Source of the DNA: Lysobacter sp.
GTDB taxonomy: Bacteria; Pseudomonadota; Gammaproteobacteria; Xanthomonadales; Xanthomonadaceae
Direction of reading: 5' to 3'
Assembly: GCA_008015835.1 (NCBI GenBank)
Contig: SSGH01000028.1
Span: 98,301 to 162,300 of the forward strand
Length of the DNA: 64,000 bases
The notes under the pieces are model-generated. The model was not told where the DNA came from. It did not search any database and worked only from the letters and a program-made list of their open reading frames with translations. Both the position numbers and the translations under genes were made by a program. Positions 27,476 through 35,895 of the stretch are shown piece after piece; position 1 is the stretch's first letter; every line of letters begins with the position of its first letter.

Positions 27476-28307
27476 GAAGCTATCTCAAAATCGAAATCTG
27501 ACGAAAACTGCTGCAAAATAGCGGGATGGTGAAGATTTCAGACATGCACTGGGACCGGATCAGGCATCACTTTCCGGAGGAGAACATCCCGACGAGCGGC
27601 CGGGCCGCAAGCCGGTGCCGGCACGTCGGGTGCTCGATGCGGTGCTGTGGGTGCTGAAGACCGGCGCGCAGTGGCACATGCTCCCGCAGTCGTACCCGAA
27701 CTACAAGACGGTGCATCGTCGATTCCAGGCATGGGCACAGCAGGAAGTGTTGCGAGGGATTCTGGTCGATCTGGCGAATGAACTTCGCGATCTGGATCTT
27801 CTCGACACCTCCGAGTGCTACATCGACGCGACGTTCGCGAATGGGCGTGGCGTCGGGTTGGAGATCGGCAACACGAAATGCGGGAAAGGCGTGAAAATCA
27901 TGGCGATCGTGGATCGCGCGGGCTTGCCGCTATCGGTGAGCACGCATGCGGCGAACCACCATGAGGTGAAGTTGGTGCAATTGAGCTTCGAATTTTACAT
28001 GATCGAGGCGATGCAGGAGGTTTTGATCGGCGACCGGGCATACGACAGCGACGATCTGGACGACGATCTTCGAGGTAAGGGCGTCAAGATGGTCTCACCG
28101 CATCGAAAGAACAGGAAGAAACCGAAGACGCAGGACGGACGAGAGTTGCGGAGATACAAGCGGCGCTGGATCGTGGAGAGGTTCTTCGCATGGATGAAGC
28201 ACAAGCGGCGGTTACTGAATCGTTGGGAGTTGTATCCGGAGAATTTTCTCGGGTTTGTGCAGGATTCTGCCGTGGTTTTGCTGCTCCGGCAATTTTGAGA
28301 TAGGTTC
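27476..28307 (+). mobile_element. IS5-family insertion sequence, IS427-like
   Basis: 832 bases bounded by 16-base inverted repeats with one mismatch (GAAGCTATCTCAAAAT on the left, GAACCTATCTCAAAAT as complement of the right end). TA at 27474-27475 and TA at 28308-28309 is the target duplication; removing the element restores the pseudogene reading order. The element encodes a DDE transposase in two frames. Size, TA target and end sequence fit the IS427 group of IS5. Confidence 0.9.
27526..28298 (+). CDS. IS5-family transposase (two frames)
   Basis: DDE transposase of the element at 27476-28307. The N-terminal piece starts at 27526 (VKISDMHWDRIRHHFPEENIP) and the remainder continues in the -1 frame (DERPGRKPVPARRVLDAVLW), so a one-base backward shift near the CCC at 27588-27590 is needed. 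The catalytic triad is seen in CYIDATFANG, LIGDRAYDS and WIVERFFAWMK. IS427-group elements often use programmed frameshifting; here no classic A-rich slippery run is seen at the shift, so loss of one C is an equally good explanation and the enzyme may be inactive. Confidence 0.85.
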
Positions 28308-28421
28308 TAGTAATTCGCGAACGAGAAGGTATTGGGCGACGCGTGGTCATGCTCGGCGAGTTTCTGGCCGGGTAATTGCGGCATTAGTTCTGCGATGCGG
28401 GCTCGGCGCGTCGCGGCGCTT

Positions 28422-28958
28422 TCACCCGAAGATCAAGCCCAGCGAAAGCGCGCAAAGTACGATCCACAGCGCTTTTCGGCGCGCGGGCATCAGCGCGGCC
28501 AGCAGCCAGAGCGCGGCGACTGCCGCGCTGCGCACCGGGCCGAGCCACCAATCGAGCGGGGTGTACACCGCGGCGAAGTACATGCGTTCGCTCGGATAGA
28601 CGCGCATCGGCACGCGTTCGCCGACGGTGTAGAAGCGACCGCCGCGAATTTTCGTGTTCTTGCCGCGATGCCCCTCGATCTGCGGGTCGACGACCGCGCG
28701 GCCGTAGAAGCAGGCGCCTTTTTGCCGCTTTTTGCAGGTGGCGCTGACGACGTCGACGACGCCGACCGCCGGTTCGCCCGCGTAAAGCAGCCAAGCGCGC
28801 CAGCCGGTTTGAATGGCGGAGAACAGCAGTGCGCAAGCGGTCATCCACAGCAGGATGCGCCGATGCGGCGGCATGCGCGGCGGCGTCGGCGCGGTCGCGC
28901 CGGGCGCGGCTCCGGTCGGTTCGGCGAGTCCGGCGGGTTCGATCTGCGATGCGTGCAT
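28422..28958 (-). CDS. DUF3592-like membrane protein
   Basis: 178 residues. A proline/alanine-rich N-terminus precedes a membrane span at about 35-57 (ILLWMTACALLFSAI), a soluble loop of about 85 residues containing two cysteines (ATCKKRQKGACFYG) and RVYPSERMYFA, then two closely spaced spans near the C-terminus (AAVAALWLLAALM and ALWIVLCALSLGLIF). This form resembles DUF3592 proteins, whose function is unknown. It is last of three genes after the sigma/kinase pair, 18 bases behind the lipoprotein gene, and its end abuts the pseudogene remnant. Confidence 0.65.
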   Translation of the reverse strand: MHASQIEPAGLAEPTGAAPGATAPTPPRMPPHRRILLWMTACALLFSAIQTGWRAWLLYAGEPAVGVVDVVSATCKKRQKGACFYGRAVVDPQIEGHRGKNTKIRGGRFYTVGERVPMRVYPSERMYFAAVYTPLDWWLGPVRSAAVAALWLLAALMPARRKALWIVLCALSLGLIFG

Positions 28959-28976
28959 CTAACGGTCTCGCTGCGC

Positions 28977-29654
28977 TTATAGCCGCGCGACCGCATCGCG
29001 CGCGGCGGCTTCCAGGCGTTTCTCCAAGCCGTCGTCGCCACCCATGCCGGTCACGTTGAGGTTGAGGATTCGCCGCCCTTTGCGCACCAAAATCTGTCGC
29101 GTCGCGACGGCGTCTGTCCGGCCGAAATTGCGCCATGCCGCGTCGCCGAGCCCTTGCGACCCAGACGAATCGTCGGAATGCCCGCTGGCGATCGTCTCGC
29201 CCGCCGTCGCGTTCACCGCCGCCTCGATTCCGCCGCTGGCGTTCACCATCGCGTCGTACATCGTGCGCGCTTCGTCGACCGACGCTTCCTCGCTCAATTG
29301 CACCATCAGCATCGCGATCTGCCCCGGGTGTCCCTGGCTCGACCAGATGCAGTTTTCGCGGTCGTCGCTCATTTGTCCGACCGGTTGCCCCAGCACGATC
29401 TGCGCGCGCTCGGCGTTTACCAGCGCGCAGGCGTCGGGCATCGGCGAAGACGCCGTTTCGGACGTCGCTTGCGCGACGGCTTCGGCGGTGTCGGGCGAGG
29501 CCTCGTCGCCGGTCGCGCGGTCGGTCCCGCCGCAGCCGGCGAGCGCGAACGTCAAGACGATCGCGACGGTCCGCCATGCGCGACGGCGTGCGGCGTTCGC
29601 GCGGTTCGTGCTCGCAGTTCCGAGATTCAAAGCGTCCATGTGCGTCCTGTTCAT
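28977..29654 (-). CDS. Predicted lipoprotein
   Basis: 225 residues with a signal peptide (AWRTVAIVLTFALAGC) and lipobox LAGC, followed by a Thr/Ala/Glu-rich linker and a compact domain with CALVNAERAQIVLGQP, ENCIWSS and MYDAMVNASGGIEAA. The CALV...A...LG start recalls DUF3558-type lipoproteins, whose role is unclear. The ATG at 29654 is preceded by GGAG, and the previous gene's stop is two bases away, so translation is probably coupled. Third in the minus-strand cluster behind the ECF sigma factor. Confidence 0.75.
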   Translation of the reverse strand: MNRTHMDALNLGTASTNRANAARRRAWRTVAIVLTFALAGCGGTDRATGDEASPDTAEAVAQATSETASSPMPDACALVNAERAQIVLGQPVGQMSDDRENCIWSSQGHPGQIAMLMVQLSEEASVDEARTMYDAMVNASGGIEAAVNATAGETIASGHSDDSSGSQGLGDAAWRNFGRTDAVATRQILVRKGRRILNLNVTGMGGDDGLEKRLEAAARDAVARL

Positions 29655-29656
29655 GA

Positions 29657-30157
29657 TCACAGCTCCGGCGCGGCGACGCCGCGATAGCGGTAGCGGACTT
29701 CGGCGTCGTTCGTCGATTGCGCGTAGACCAAGCCGTCCGCGCCGATGTGCGCTTTGGTTTCGCCCGTCGCGACGCTGCGCTTCGCGCCGACGTTCAGCGT
29801 GTAGGCGTAGACGGTGGTGGGCATGCCGTCGATCTTCGACGGACCGATCTTGCGGCAACCGGTCAGCGGATAGCGTCCGGCCCGAATCGCCGAGGTCAGC
29901 GCACGCTCGGCGGCGAGCAGATCGGTGTTCACCATGCTCCAGCGGCCACCGACGCGCGAGTACGAACGGCCGCCCACGACGATCACCTCCATGCGCAGGC
30001 CGTCGGTGTCGGTGGTGCTGTGGCGCGCGGGCTGCCGCGCGGACTTTTCCGCCGCGCGCAGATAGACGTCGCAGACCGGGTCGAGAGCGTGCGCGGCCGG
30101 CGCGAGCAAGACGGCGAGCGCGGACAGCGCCGCGAAAAACGACGGCGAACGGGGCAT
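29657..30157 (-). CDS. Small exported protein, unknown function
   Basis: 166 residues with a Sec signal peptide (RSPSFFAALSALAVLLAPAA, cleavage near AHA-LD). The mature part holds GLRMEVIVVGGRSYSRVGGR, CRKIGPSKIDGMPTTVYAYT and AHIGADGLVYAQ, which look like the beta-strand pattern of exported lipoprotein-carrier-like folds, but I cannot name a family. It is followed two bases later by a lipoprotein gene. The 135-base gap after the kinase gene may hold a separate promoter. Confidence 0.7.
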   Translation of the reverse strand: MPRSPSFFAALSALAVLLAPAAHALDPVCDVYLRAAEKSARQPARHSTTDTDGLRMEVIVVGGRSYSRVGGRWSMVNTDLLAAERALTSAIRAGRYPLTGCRKIGPSKIDGMPTTVYAYTLNVGAKRSVATGETKAHIGADGLVYAQSTNDAEVRYRYRGVAAPEL

Positions 30158-30292
30158 GTCGTGAGGTTCCGATGTGAAGGACGACTGCCGAACGGAACGG
30201 GCGCGGCGGAACCGGACATGCGCCTCGAATTTTTTCGGGGTGCGACGCCATACCGGATACGAGGCCGTTTCGAGATAGGCGGCAAGCCCCGC

Positions 30293-33082
30293 TTAGCGCG
30301 AACCGGTCATCGTCCGTCGACGTACGGTCGGGCTTTCCGGCGCGTCGTAGCGTCGGCTGGCCTCGGCCGCCGCGTCTTCCAGTCTCTGCGCGTCTTTCGT
30401 GCGACCCTCGGCGGCCAGCGCATCGGCGCGAATGCGCTGCAGATACGGCCCCATCCGAACGTCGCGGAAGCCCACGACCGAGTCCCAGAGCGTCAGCGCG
30501 GTTGCGCTTTCGCGCTGGGCATCGGCTTCGCGCCCCTGCGCCAGCGCCACGCGCGCCAGTCCGCCGTGCGCCAGCGCGATGTGCGCAAGCCGTCGGCCTT
30601 CCGCGTGCGCGACCACGTGTTCGAATGCCGTCGTCGCTTCGTCGAGACGCCCGCGCTCCAGCAGCCAACGGCCCCAGCTTTCGCGGATCGCCATCACCGG
30701 TTGTTCGTCGTCGGATTGATGCTGCAGGTAGTCGTCGAGCGACATCTTCAGCAGACGGCCGGCGTCTTGGTCGCGGCCCGCGCGGGCGTACGCTTCGCCG
30801 AGATAACGGCGCACCAAGCGCAGTCTGAACGGATGCGCGGATTGGCGCGCGTAGATCGCCAGCGCGGCTTCCAGGTGCGGGATGCCGAGGTCCGGCCGGC
30901 CTTCTGCGGAGACCCGCTCGCCGTAGACTTCGTGCACGCTCGCGGTGTCCACCGCGTAACGGCCATCGTTCGGCAGCAGCGGCAACAGTCGCGCGAATTC
31001 GCGATGCGCCGCGTCGCGCTGCCCGGCCAGATGCAGCGTGCGCGCCGCGTTCGAGCGCGGTACCCAGGCGGTGGGGAATTCGGCGCCGGTGGTGCGGTCG
31101 GCGATGTCGGCGGATTTGCGGAACGCCGCCGCGGCATCGGCGAATTGCCCCAGTTGTTGATGCACGAGGCCGAGATTGCCGTACAGCGTCTGCAACTCGG
31201 CATCGTTGCGTTCGGGCAGAGACTCGGCCAACGCCGACGCTTCGCGATACAGCGCGATCGCGCGCGCGTGATCGAGTTTCAGGGACGTGAAGTAACCGGC
31301 CCATTCCATCAACGCGGTGACGCGGCCGCGCGAATTCGGTTCGTGTTCGCGGAACAAGGCCACCGCGCGTTCGTACGCCCGACCGGCGTCTTCGATGCGG
31401 TCGTCCTCGCTTTGCAACTGCAAGCCGCGCGTCAGCCACCATTGCGCGCGCAGAATCGGGTCCCGGTCGCCGGAGGCCTTCAACGCACGGTCGGCCTCGG
31501 CCACCGCCTGCGCGCAGGCGGCGTGTTCGCTGCGGACGCAACGGCGCTGCGCGGTTTCCACCGCGCCGTTAAGGATGTTCGGGTGCAGCGGACCGTAGCG
31601 TTCGCGCACTTTGCGCAATTGCATCGTCTGCAGCGCTTCGTAGCGTTCGTCTTCGCCGAGTTGCGCGTACAGATCGGCCAGGGTGCGCAGCAGCTCGATC
31701 TGCACGTCGGGGTCGTCGGCGAAGCGCGCTTCGATCTTGCCCGCGCTGGCGTCGAGCAAGGCCTTGGCGGTGATGGTGCCGCGCGGCCGGTCCGAAGCGA
31801 TGCGCGGATCGCTGGCCGAGAACACTTCGATCAGGAAGTTCTTGATCGCGGTGGCGCGCCGCGCTTCTTCCTCGGCGCGTTTCGCCTGCCACAGCACGCC
31901 GCCGAGACCCGCGGCCAGCGCGAGGAACAGCACCGCGGCGGTCGCTGCGCCTTGACGATGGCGGCGCAGAAATTTCCCCACGCGCCGCCAACGGCCGATG
32001 CGTCGCGCTTCGATCGGCCGATGCGCCAAATAACGCGCCAAATCCTCGGAAAACGCATCGGCCGAGGCGTAGCGCCGCGCGGGGTCGCGCTCCATCGCCT
32101 TGGCCAGAATCGCGTCGAGATCGCCGATCAGCGCGCTGCGCCAACGTCCCCCGCGCGAGGACGCGAGCGGCGCGTCTTCGCGCGTTTCGATCATGCGGCC
32201 GAGCCGCGAACGGGTCGGGAACGGGCGCGTCCAGGTCAGCAACTCGTAGAGCATCACGCCCAGCGCATACACGTCGGTGGCGACAGTGATCGCGCCGCCG
32301 TCGAGTTGTTCGGGCGCGGCGTAGTCGGGCGTCGCCGCGCGGCCGCTGAGCTGGGTCAGATCGCTGTCGGCGTTGTCTTCGCCGAGCAATTTCGCGATAC
32401 CGAAATCGAGCAATTTGACTTCGCCTGCGCCGGCGACCAGCACGTTCGCGGGTTTGAGGTCGCGATGCACGATCAGCCGCGCATGCGCGGCCTGCACCGC
32501 CGCGGCGACCTCGCGCACCAGACCGATGCGCTCGCGCAGGCCGAGGTCGTGCGCTTCGCAATACGCGGTGATCGGCGTGCCTTCGACGTATTCCAGCGCC
32601 AGCCACGGCTGGCCGTCCTCGCCGAGGCCGGCGTCGTAGAACCGCGCGATGCGCGGATCGGACAGCCCGGCGAGGATGTCGCGCTCGCGGCGGAAGCGTT
32701 CGCGCAGCGCGCCGCTGAGCAGATGCGCATGCGGCAGTTTCAGCGCGACTTCGCGCTCGTACGCGCCGTCCGCGCGCGTCGCCCGCCACACCGCGCCCAT
32801 GCCGCCGCTGCCGAGCGGATGCGAGAGACGCCACGGCCCGACGCGCATGCCTTCGGCGAATTCCGCTGTTTCGTCGCCGACGCTCGCGGGGCGGTCCAAC
32901 CAATCGCCGCTGCGCTGGCCGATCCGCGCCATCGCATCGCGCAAAGGCGTGCGGAACGGCGCATCGGCCTCGGGCAAGGCGTCGATCCAGGCCGTGCGTT
33001 CGGCCGGGTCGATGTCGAGACACGCGTCGAGCAGCGCGGAATAGCGCGGCCAGTCGGACGGAGGGCAGGGCAGGGGTTTCAT
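30293..33082 (-). CDS. Transmembrane Ser/Thr protein kinase with periplasmic TPR-like region
   Basis: 929 residues from the ATG at 33082. PknB-type kinase domain at about 84-355: glycine loop GSGGMG 91-96, Lys115 in VALKLP, HRDLKPANVLV with HRD at 206-208, DFG 226-228 and APE in YAAPEQL, so it should be active. One membrane span at about 379-399 (AAVLFLALAAGLGGVLW). The C-terminal 500 residues are helical with TPR-like pairs and lie outside the membrane. It directly follows an ECF sigma gene. In Xanthomonas a kinase of this layout (PknS) activates its sigma partner (EcfK) by phosphorylation, which is the likely job here. A start at 33139 is also open. Confidence 0.9.
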   Translation of the reverse strand: MKPLPCPPSDWPRYSALLDACLDIDPAERTAWIDALPEADAPFRTPLRDAMARIGQRSGDWLDRPASVGDETAEFAEGMRVGPWRLSHPLGSGGMGAVWRATRADGAYEREVALKLPHAHLLSGALRERFRRERDILAGLSDPRIARFYDAGLGEDGQPWLALEYVEGTPITAYCEAHDLGLRERIGLVREVAAAVQAAHARLIVHRDLKPANVLVAGAGEVKLLDFGIAKLLGEDNADSDLTQLSGRAATPDYAAPEQLDGGAITVATDVYALGVMLYELLTWTRPFPTRSRLGRMIETREDAPLASSRGGRWRSALIGDLDAILAKAMERDPARRYASADAFSEDLARYLAHRPIEARRIGRWRRVGKFLRRHRQGAATAAVLFLALAAGLGGVLWQAKRAEEEARRATAIKNFLIEVFSASDPRIASDRPRGTITAKALLDASAGKIEARFADDPDVQIELLRTLADLYAQLGEDERYEALQTMQLRKVRERYGPLHPNILNGAVETAQRRCVRSEHAACAQAVAEADRALKASGDRDPILRAQWWLTRGLQLQSEDDRIEDAGRAYERAVALFREHEPNSRGRVTALMEWAGYFTSLKLDHARAIALYREASALAESLPERNDAELQTLYGNLGLVHQQLGQFADAAAAFRKSADIADRTTGAEFPTAWVPRSNAARTLHLAGQRDAAHREFARLLPLLPNDGRYAVDTASVHEVYGERVSAEGRPDLGIPHLEAALAIYARQSAHPFRLRLVRRYLGEAYARAGRDQDAGRLLKMSLDDYLQHQSDDEQPVMAIRESWGRWLLERGRLDEATTAFEHVVAHAEGRRLAHIALAHGGLARVALAQGREADAQRESATALTLWDSVVGFRDVRMGPYLQRIRADALAAEGRTKDAQRLEDAAAEASRRYDAPESPTVRRRTMTGSR

Positions 33083-33149
33083 GCGCGCTCGCGGCGGTGG
33101 GCGCAGCGCCGAACGGGATTCCGTCGCGCGAACGGACATCCGCGCACGG

Positions 33150-33698
33150 TCAGTCCAGCATCGACGCGAGCAGAACGCGGGCTTTTTCCCAATCGCGGCG
33201 GATCGTGCGTTCGGTCAGTCCCAACGTTTCGCCGATTTCGGCCTCGGTCATGCCGCCGAAGTAGCGCATCTCCACCACCTGCGCGAGTCGCGGCTCCAAC
33301 TGCGCTAGCGATTCCAGCGCTTCGTGGACGTTCAGCGCCTCGTCGTCGCAGGCGATGCCGTCGCCCAACGCGGTGTTCAGCGGAAGATCGCGCACGCCGC
33401 CGCCGCGCCGCAGCGCGTTGCGCTCGCGCAGTTGATCGACGATCACCGTGCGCATCACCTGCGCGGCGTAGGCGAAGAATTTGCGCCGGCTTTCCACCCG
33501 CAGCGTGTTCTTATCCGACAGCCGCAGCCAGATTTCGTTGACCAGCGCGGTGCTGTCCAGCAGCGTCATCGGCCCGGAACGCGAGAGTCGCGAATGCGCG
33601 AGTTTCTTGAGCTCGTCGTAGGCGGCGCCGAATAAAGCGGCATTGTCCACGCCGTCTCGGGCGTCGCCCTGCGCGATAAGGTCCGTGATGTCGCCCAT
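33150..33698 (-). CDS. ECF-family RNA polymerase sigma factor
   Basis: 182 residues. Region 2 (about 20-95) includes STALVNEIWLRL and SRRKFFAYAAQVMRTVIVDQ; region 4 (about 125-180) includes VVEMRYFGGMTEAEIGETLG and ERTIRRDWEKAR. The pattern is that of the Sig-70_X6 (TIGR02999) group found with Ser/Thr kinases. No anti-sigma factor gene is near; the kinase gene follows 67 bases downstream, so control by phosphorylation rather than sequestration is likely. The targets may include the three envelope genes after the kinase, which is inference. Confidence 0.9.
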   Translation of the reverse strand: MGDITDLIAQGDARDGVDNAALFGAAYDELKKLAHSRLSRSGPMTLLDSTALVNEIWLRLSDKNTLRVESRRKFFAYAAQVMRTVIVDQLRERNALRRGGGVRDLPLNTALGDGIACDDEALNVHEALESLAQLEPRLAQVVEMRYFGGMTEAEIGETLGLTERTIRRDWEKARVLLASMLD

Positions 33699-33767
33699 GG
33701 GTCCGAACGAATGCGAAGTCGTCGGAACGATAGCAGGTTCGGCCGCGCGCCGGCGTTCGGCGCGGCC

Positions 33768-34310
33768 TCAGCGGGGTTCGAGCAATGCCGCGGCGTTTTT
33801 TCGCAGTCGCGCCATGGCCTCGGGCGACAGCGATCGCGCGAAACGCTCGTCGAAGACGAAGCCGTCCGCGAACAGCGGCTGCCGCGACGCCAGGTAGTGC
33901 CATCGATACGCCAGCGCGAGATCGCGAACGCCGTAATCGTCGGACAGGTAGACGCGCCCCAACACGTTCATCGCATTCGCGCTGGCCGTGCGGTGATCGG
34001 CGCGCGCCGCGGCCCGCAGCAGCGCGATGCCTTCGGGATTGCCTTTCTTCTTCGGTTCGTACGCGCCGTTCGGGCCGACGCTGGGATCGAAGCCGTCGAC
34101 CAATTGCAGGCCGACGTAGAACTGGTACCAGGCGTCGCCGTCTTTCGCGAGCAAGTTCATGCAGCGCCAATCGGCCGGATTCGTGGGCGAGATCATTCGT
34201 CGCCCCACATTCTCGAATTCGCAGGGCGGTTTCGCCGCGGTCGCCTCGGTCAGCGGCAAAAGCATGAGCGACATCGCCGCGAGCGCTCGGCGGATTTTCG
34301 GGGACATCAT
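33768..34310 (-). CDS. Exported Sel1-repeat-like protein
   Basis: 180 residues with a signal peptide (ALAAMSLMLLPLTEATA). The mature part has SEL1/TPR-like helical pairs: DAWYQFYVGLQLVDGFD, GIALLRAAARADHRTASANA, LGRVYLSDDYGVRD and LALAYRWHYLA. Two cysteines (CEF and RCMN) near the N-terminus may form a disulfide. GAGGA lies upstream of the double ATG. It is upstream of the sigma gene on the same strand with about 70 bases between, possibly in one transcript. Such proteins usually mediate protein contacts in the periplasm. Confidence 0.75.
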   Translation of the reverse strand: MMSPKIRRALAAMSLMLLPLTEATAAKPPCEFENVGRRMISPTNPADWRCMNLLAKDGDAWYQFYVGLQLVDGFDPSVGPNGAYEPKKKGNPEGIALLRAAARADHRTASANAMNVLGRVYLSDDYGVRDLALAYRWHYLASRQPLFADGFVFDERFARSLSPEAMARLRKNAAALLEPR

Positions 34311-34464
34311 GCGGTTCCTCGCTTTTTAGCGGCCATCGAACGACGATCCGGACCGGGGCGTCTCGGAAAAGTTCCTGGTTCGCGGCGCCGACGGCGTGAA
34401 GCGGCACATGCGCCGCTCGTCCATCGCCATTCCACCGTCGGCGACGAATCCGTCGAAAACGACT

Positions 34465-35382
34465 TCATCGATCGGCGGATGCGGAGGGCCGATCCAGCGG
34501 TTGGTAGCCTTCGAACCCCTGAAGTTTGGTGCCGGTGCGCACCCAAACCCACTCCGGCGTCTCGCGTACGGGTAGCCCGCGGTAAAGCCGCCCTTTGAGC
34601 CGCGCCGATTTCTTGAGGCTGCTCATCCGCCATTCGCGCCGTCCGGCGACGCTGAAATCGTAGGCGAGCATCTCGGCCACTTGTTCGATGCCGCGATCGA
34701 GCATGCCGCGAAATGCCTCCGCCTCGAACGCGGACCAGCGTTCGATCTTTTCTTCGGCGCTTCCGTCTTCGATCTGAAACGCGAAGCTGTAGATTCTGTT
34801 GAAGCGCGGCTTGTCGCGGTATCGCGCACCGTTGTCTTTGGTTTCGCGTTCCACGATTTGCACGAAAAGCTTGACGCGCAGTTCGGTCAGCTCCCCATTC
34901 ATCGCGTAGTAGGGGTAGATCGTCAGGATTCGCGGCGAGGGCGATGGCGAGACGACGCTCGAACGGTTGTTCCGAATCGAAATCTGCGGATCGGGCGAAA
35001 TTCCTTCTGCAGAGAGTTTGGCGCGCAGCGCCGCTTCCATCGTCGTTTCGAACGGGTAAGACGACATCGCTTCCGCCATCGGTCGCATTCTGCTCTGCGC
35101 GCGTTCCCTCGCGGCGTTCGTCGCCGACTGCGATCCGGCCAAGCCGGCGAAACCGAACAGTCCGAACGAAATCGCGGGCACGGCCGTATCGTTGACCGAG
35201 CGATCGAGCGCGAGCCCGTCGTGGACGAAGACGATCTCGACGGGCAGTCGTTCCGCGAGCGGGGCGGGTTGCGGTTTATTCGCGGTGGCGCGCGCCCAAT
35301 CGTAGACGGGAATCTGCGCGCCTGCGGGCAGGGACAGAAAAGCGAAGGCGGCGAACAGGAAAAGCGAAAGAGAGCGCGGCAT
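34465..35382 (-). CDS. Exported protein of unknown function
   Basis: 305 residues with a clear Sec signal peptide (MPRSLSLFLFAAFAFLSLPAGA, cleavage after AGA). The mature protein has a small-residue stretch AISFGLFGFAGLAG near residue 70, a long charged middle, and an end rich in Trp and Arg (RREWRMSSLKKSARLKG, PEWVWVRTG). I recognise no domain. The ribosome binding site AAGG precedes the ATG. It is on the same strand as its neighbours; phhB lies 59 bases upstream of its start and might be co-transcribed. Confidence 0.7.
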   Translation of the reverse strand: MPRSLSLFLFAAFAFLSLPAGAQIPVYDWARATANKPQPAPLAERLPVEIVFVHDGLALDRSVNDTAVPAISFGLFGFAGLAGSQSATNAARERAQSRMRPMAEAMSSYPFETTMEAALRAKLSAEGISPDPQISIRNNRSSVVSPSPSPRILTIYPYYAMNGELTELRVKLFVQIVERETKDNGARYRDKPRFNRIYSFAFQIEDGSAEEKIERWSAFEAEAFRGMLDRGIEQVAEMLAYDFSVAGRREWRMSSLKKSARLKGRLYRGLPVRETPEWVWVRTGTKLQGFEGYQPLDRPSASADR

Positions 35383-35441
35383 GAGGCTACCTTGGGCGTT
35401 GGCGAGTTAACTTTAGGCGTGCGCTTGCGGTAAGACCGAAC

Positions 35442-35783
35442 TCAATCCGCCAACGCCTCGGCCTTCGCCGCGCAGATGAAGTCGTTTTCGCTCAGGCCGC
35501 CGACATCGTGGGTCGAGAAGCGAACGACGCAGCGGTCGTAATGGACGCTCAAGTCGGGGTGGTGGTCTTCGCGATGCGCGACGAACGCGAGCGCGTTGAC
35601 GAAGGCCATCGTGCGGTAGTAATCGGCGAACGCGAAGGTTTTGGTGAGCGCGTGGCCGTGCTCGGCGAGTTCCCAGTCAGGCAATTGCGGCATCAGTTCG
35701 GCGATGCGGGCCGGCGGCAAGCGGTGCTCGTGACCGCGGCGCGGCGAGCAATGGGCTTGCGCGAGGGGGATGAGGTCGGACAT
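35442..35783 (-). CDS. phhB: Pterin-4a-carbinolamine dehydratase
   Basis: 113 residues. Dehydrates 4a-hydroxytetrahydropterin formed by aromatic amino acid hydroxylases, recycling the cofactor. The active-site pattern [20 protein letters not shown] followed by [17 protein letters not shown] is intact, as is FNFADY-like [20 protein letters not shown] lies at ideal distance before the ATG. No phenylalanine hydroxylase gene is adjacent in the window. A decayed second copy lies about 7 kb away (27310-28394). Confidence 0.94.
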   Translation of the reverse strand: MSDLIPLAQAHCSPRRGHEHRLPPARIAELMPQLPDWELAEHGHALTKTFAFADYYRTMAFVNALAFVAHREDHHPDLSVHYDRCVVRFSTHDVGGLSENDFICAAKAEALAD

Positions 35784-35883
35784 CGGAGGCTCCTTCGAAA
35801 GCGCCCGGCGATGGGCGCATGAAAGCTGAACATTGTTCCGCCGACGTAACGAAAAGCTGACGAGCGCGGGCGGACCGGCCCGC

Positions 35884-35889
35884 TAGAAT
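35884..35889 (+). promoter_or_regulatory. -10 box of nfuA, implying a very short leader
   Basis: TAGAAT lies six bases before the nfuA ATG, in the same position as the boxes before alr and iadA. There is no ribosome binding site in between. Inference from sequence only. Confidence 0.35.
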
Positions 35890-35895
35890 AGCCGG

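Larger units (their letters stand above)
27310..28394 (-). pseudogene. Second phhB-like gene, decayed and split by an IS element
   Basis: Two pieces (27310-27475 and 28308-28394) align in order and orientation with the intact pterin-4a-carbinolamine dehydratase gene at 35442-35783. The left piece covers most of its C-terminal half (TTCGCCGCACAAATGAAGCC against TTCGCCGCGCAGATGAAGTC). The right piece covers part of its N-terminal half (GCTCGGCGAGTTTCTGGCCG against GCTCGGCGAGTTCCCAGTCA). Joining them across the IS restores the TAGTAAT junction seen in the intact gene. The codon matching Tyr in SVHYDRC has become TAA, so it was probably dead even without the insertion. Many substitutions suggest an old paralogue or a transferred copy. 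Confidence 0.82.
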
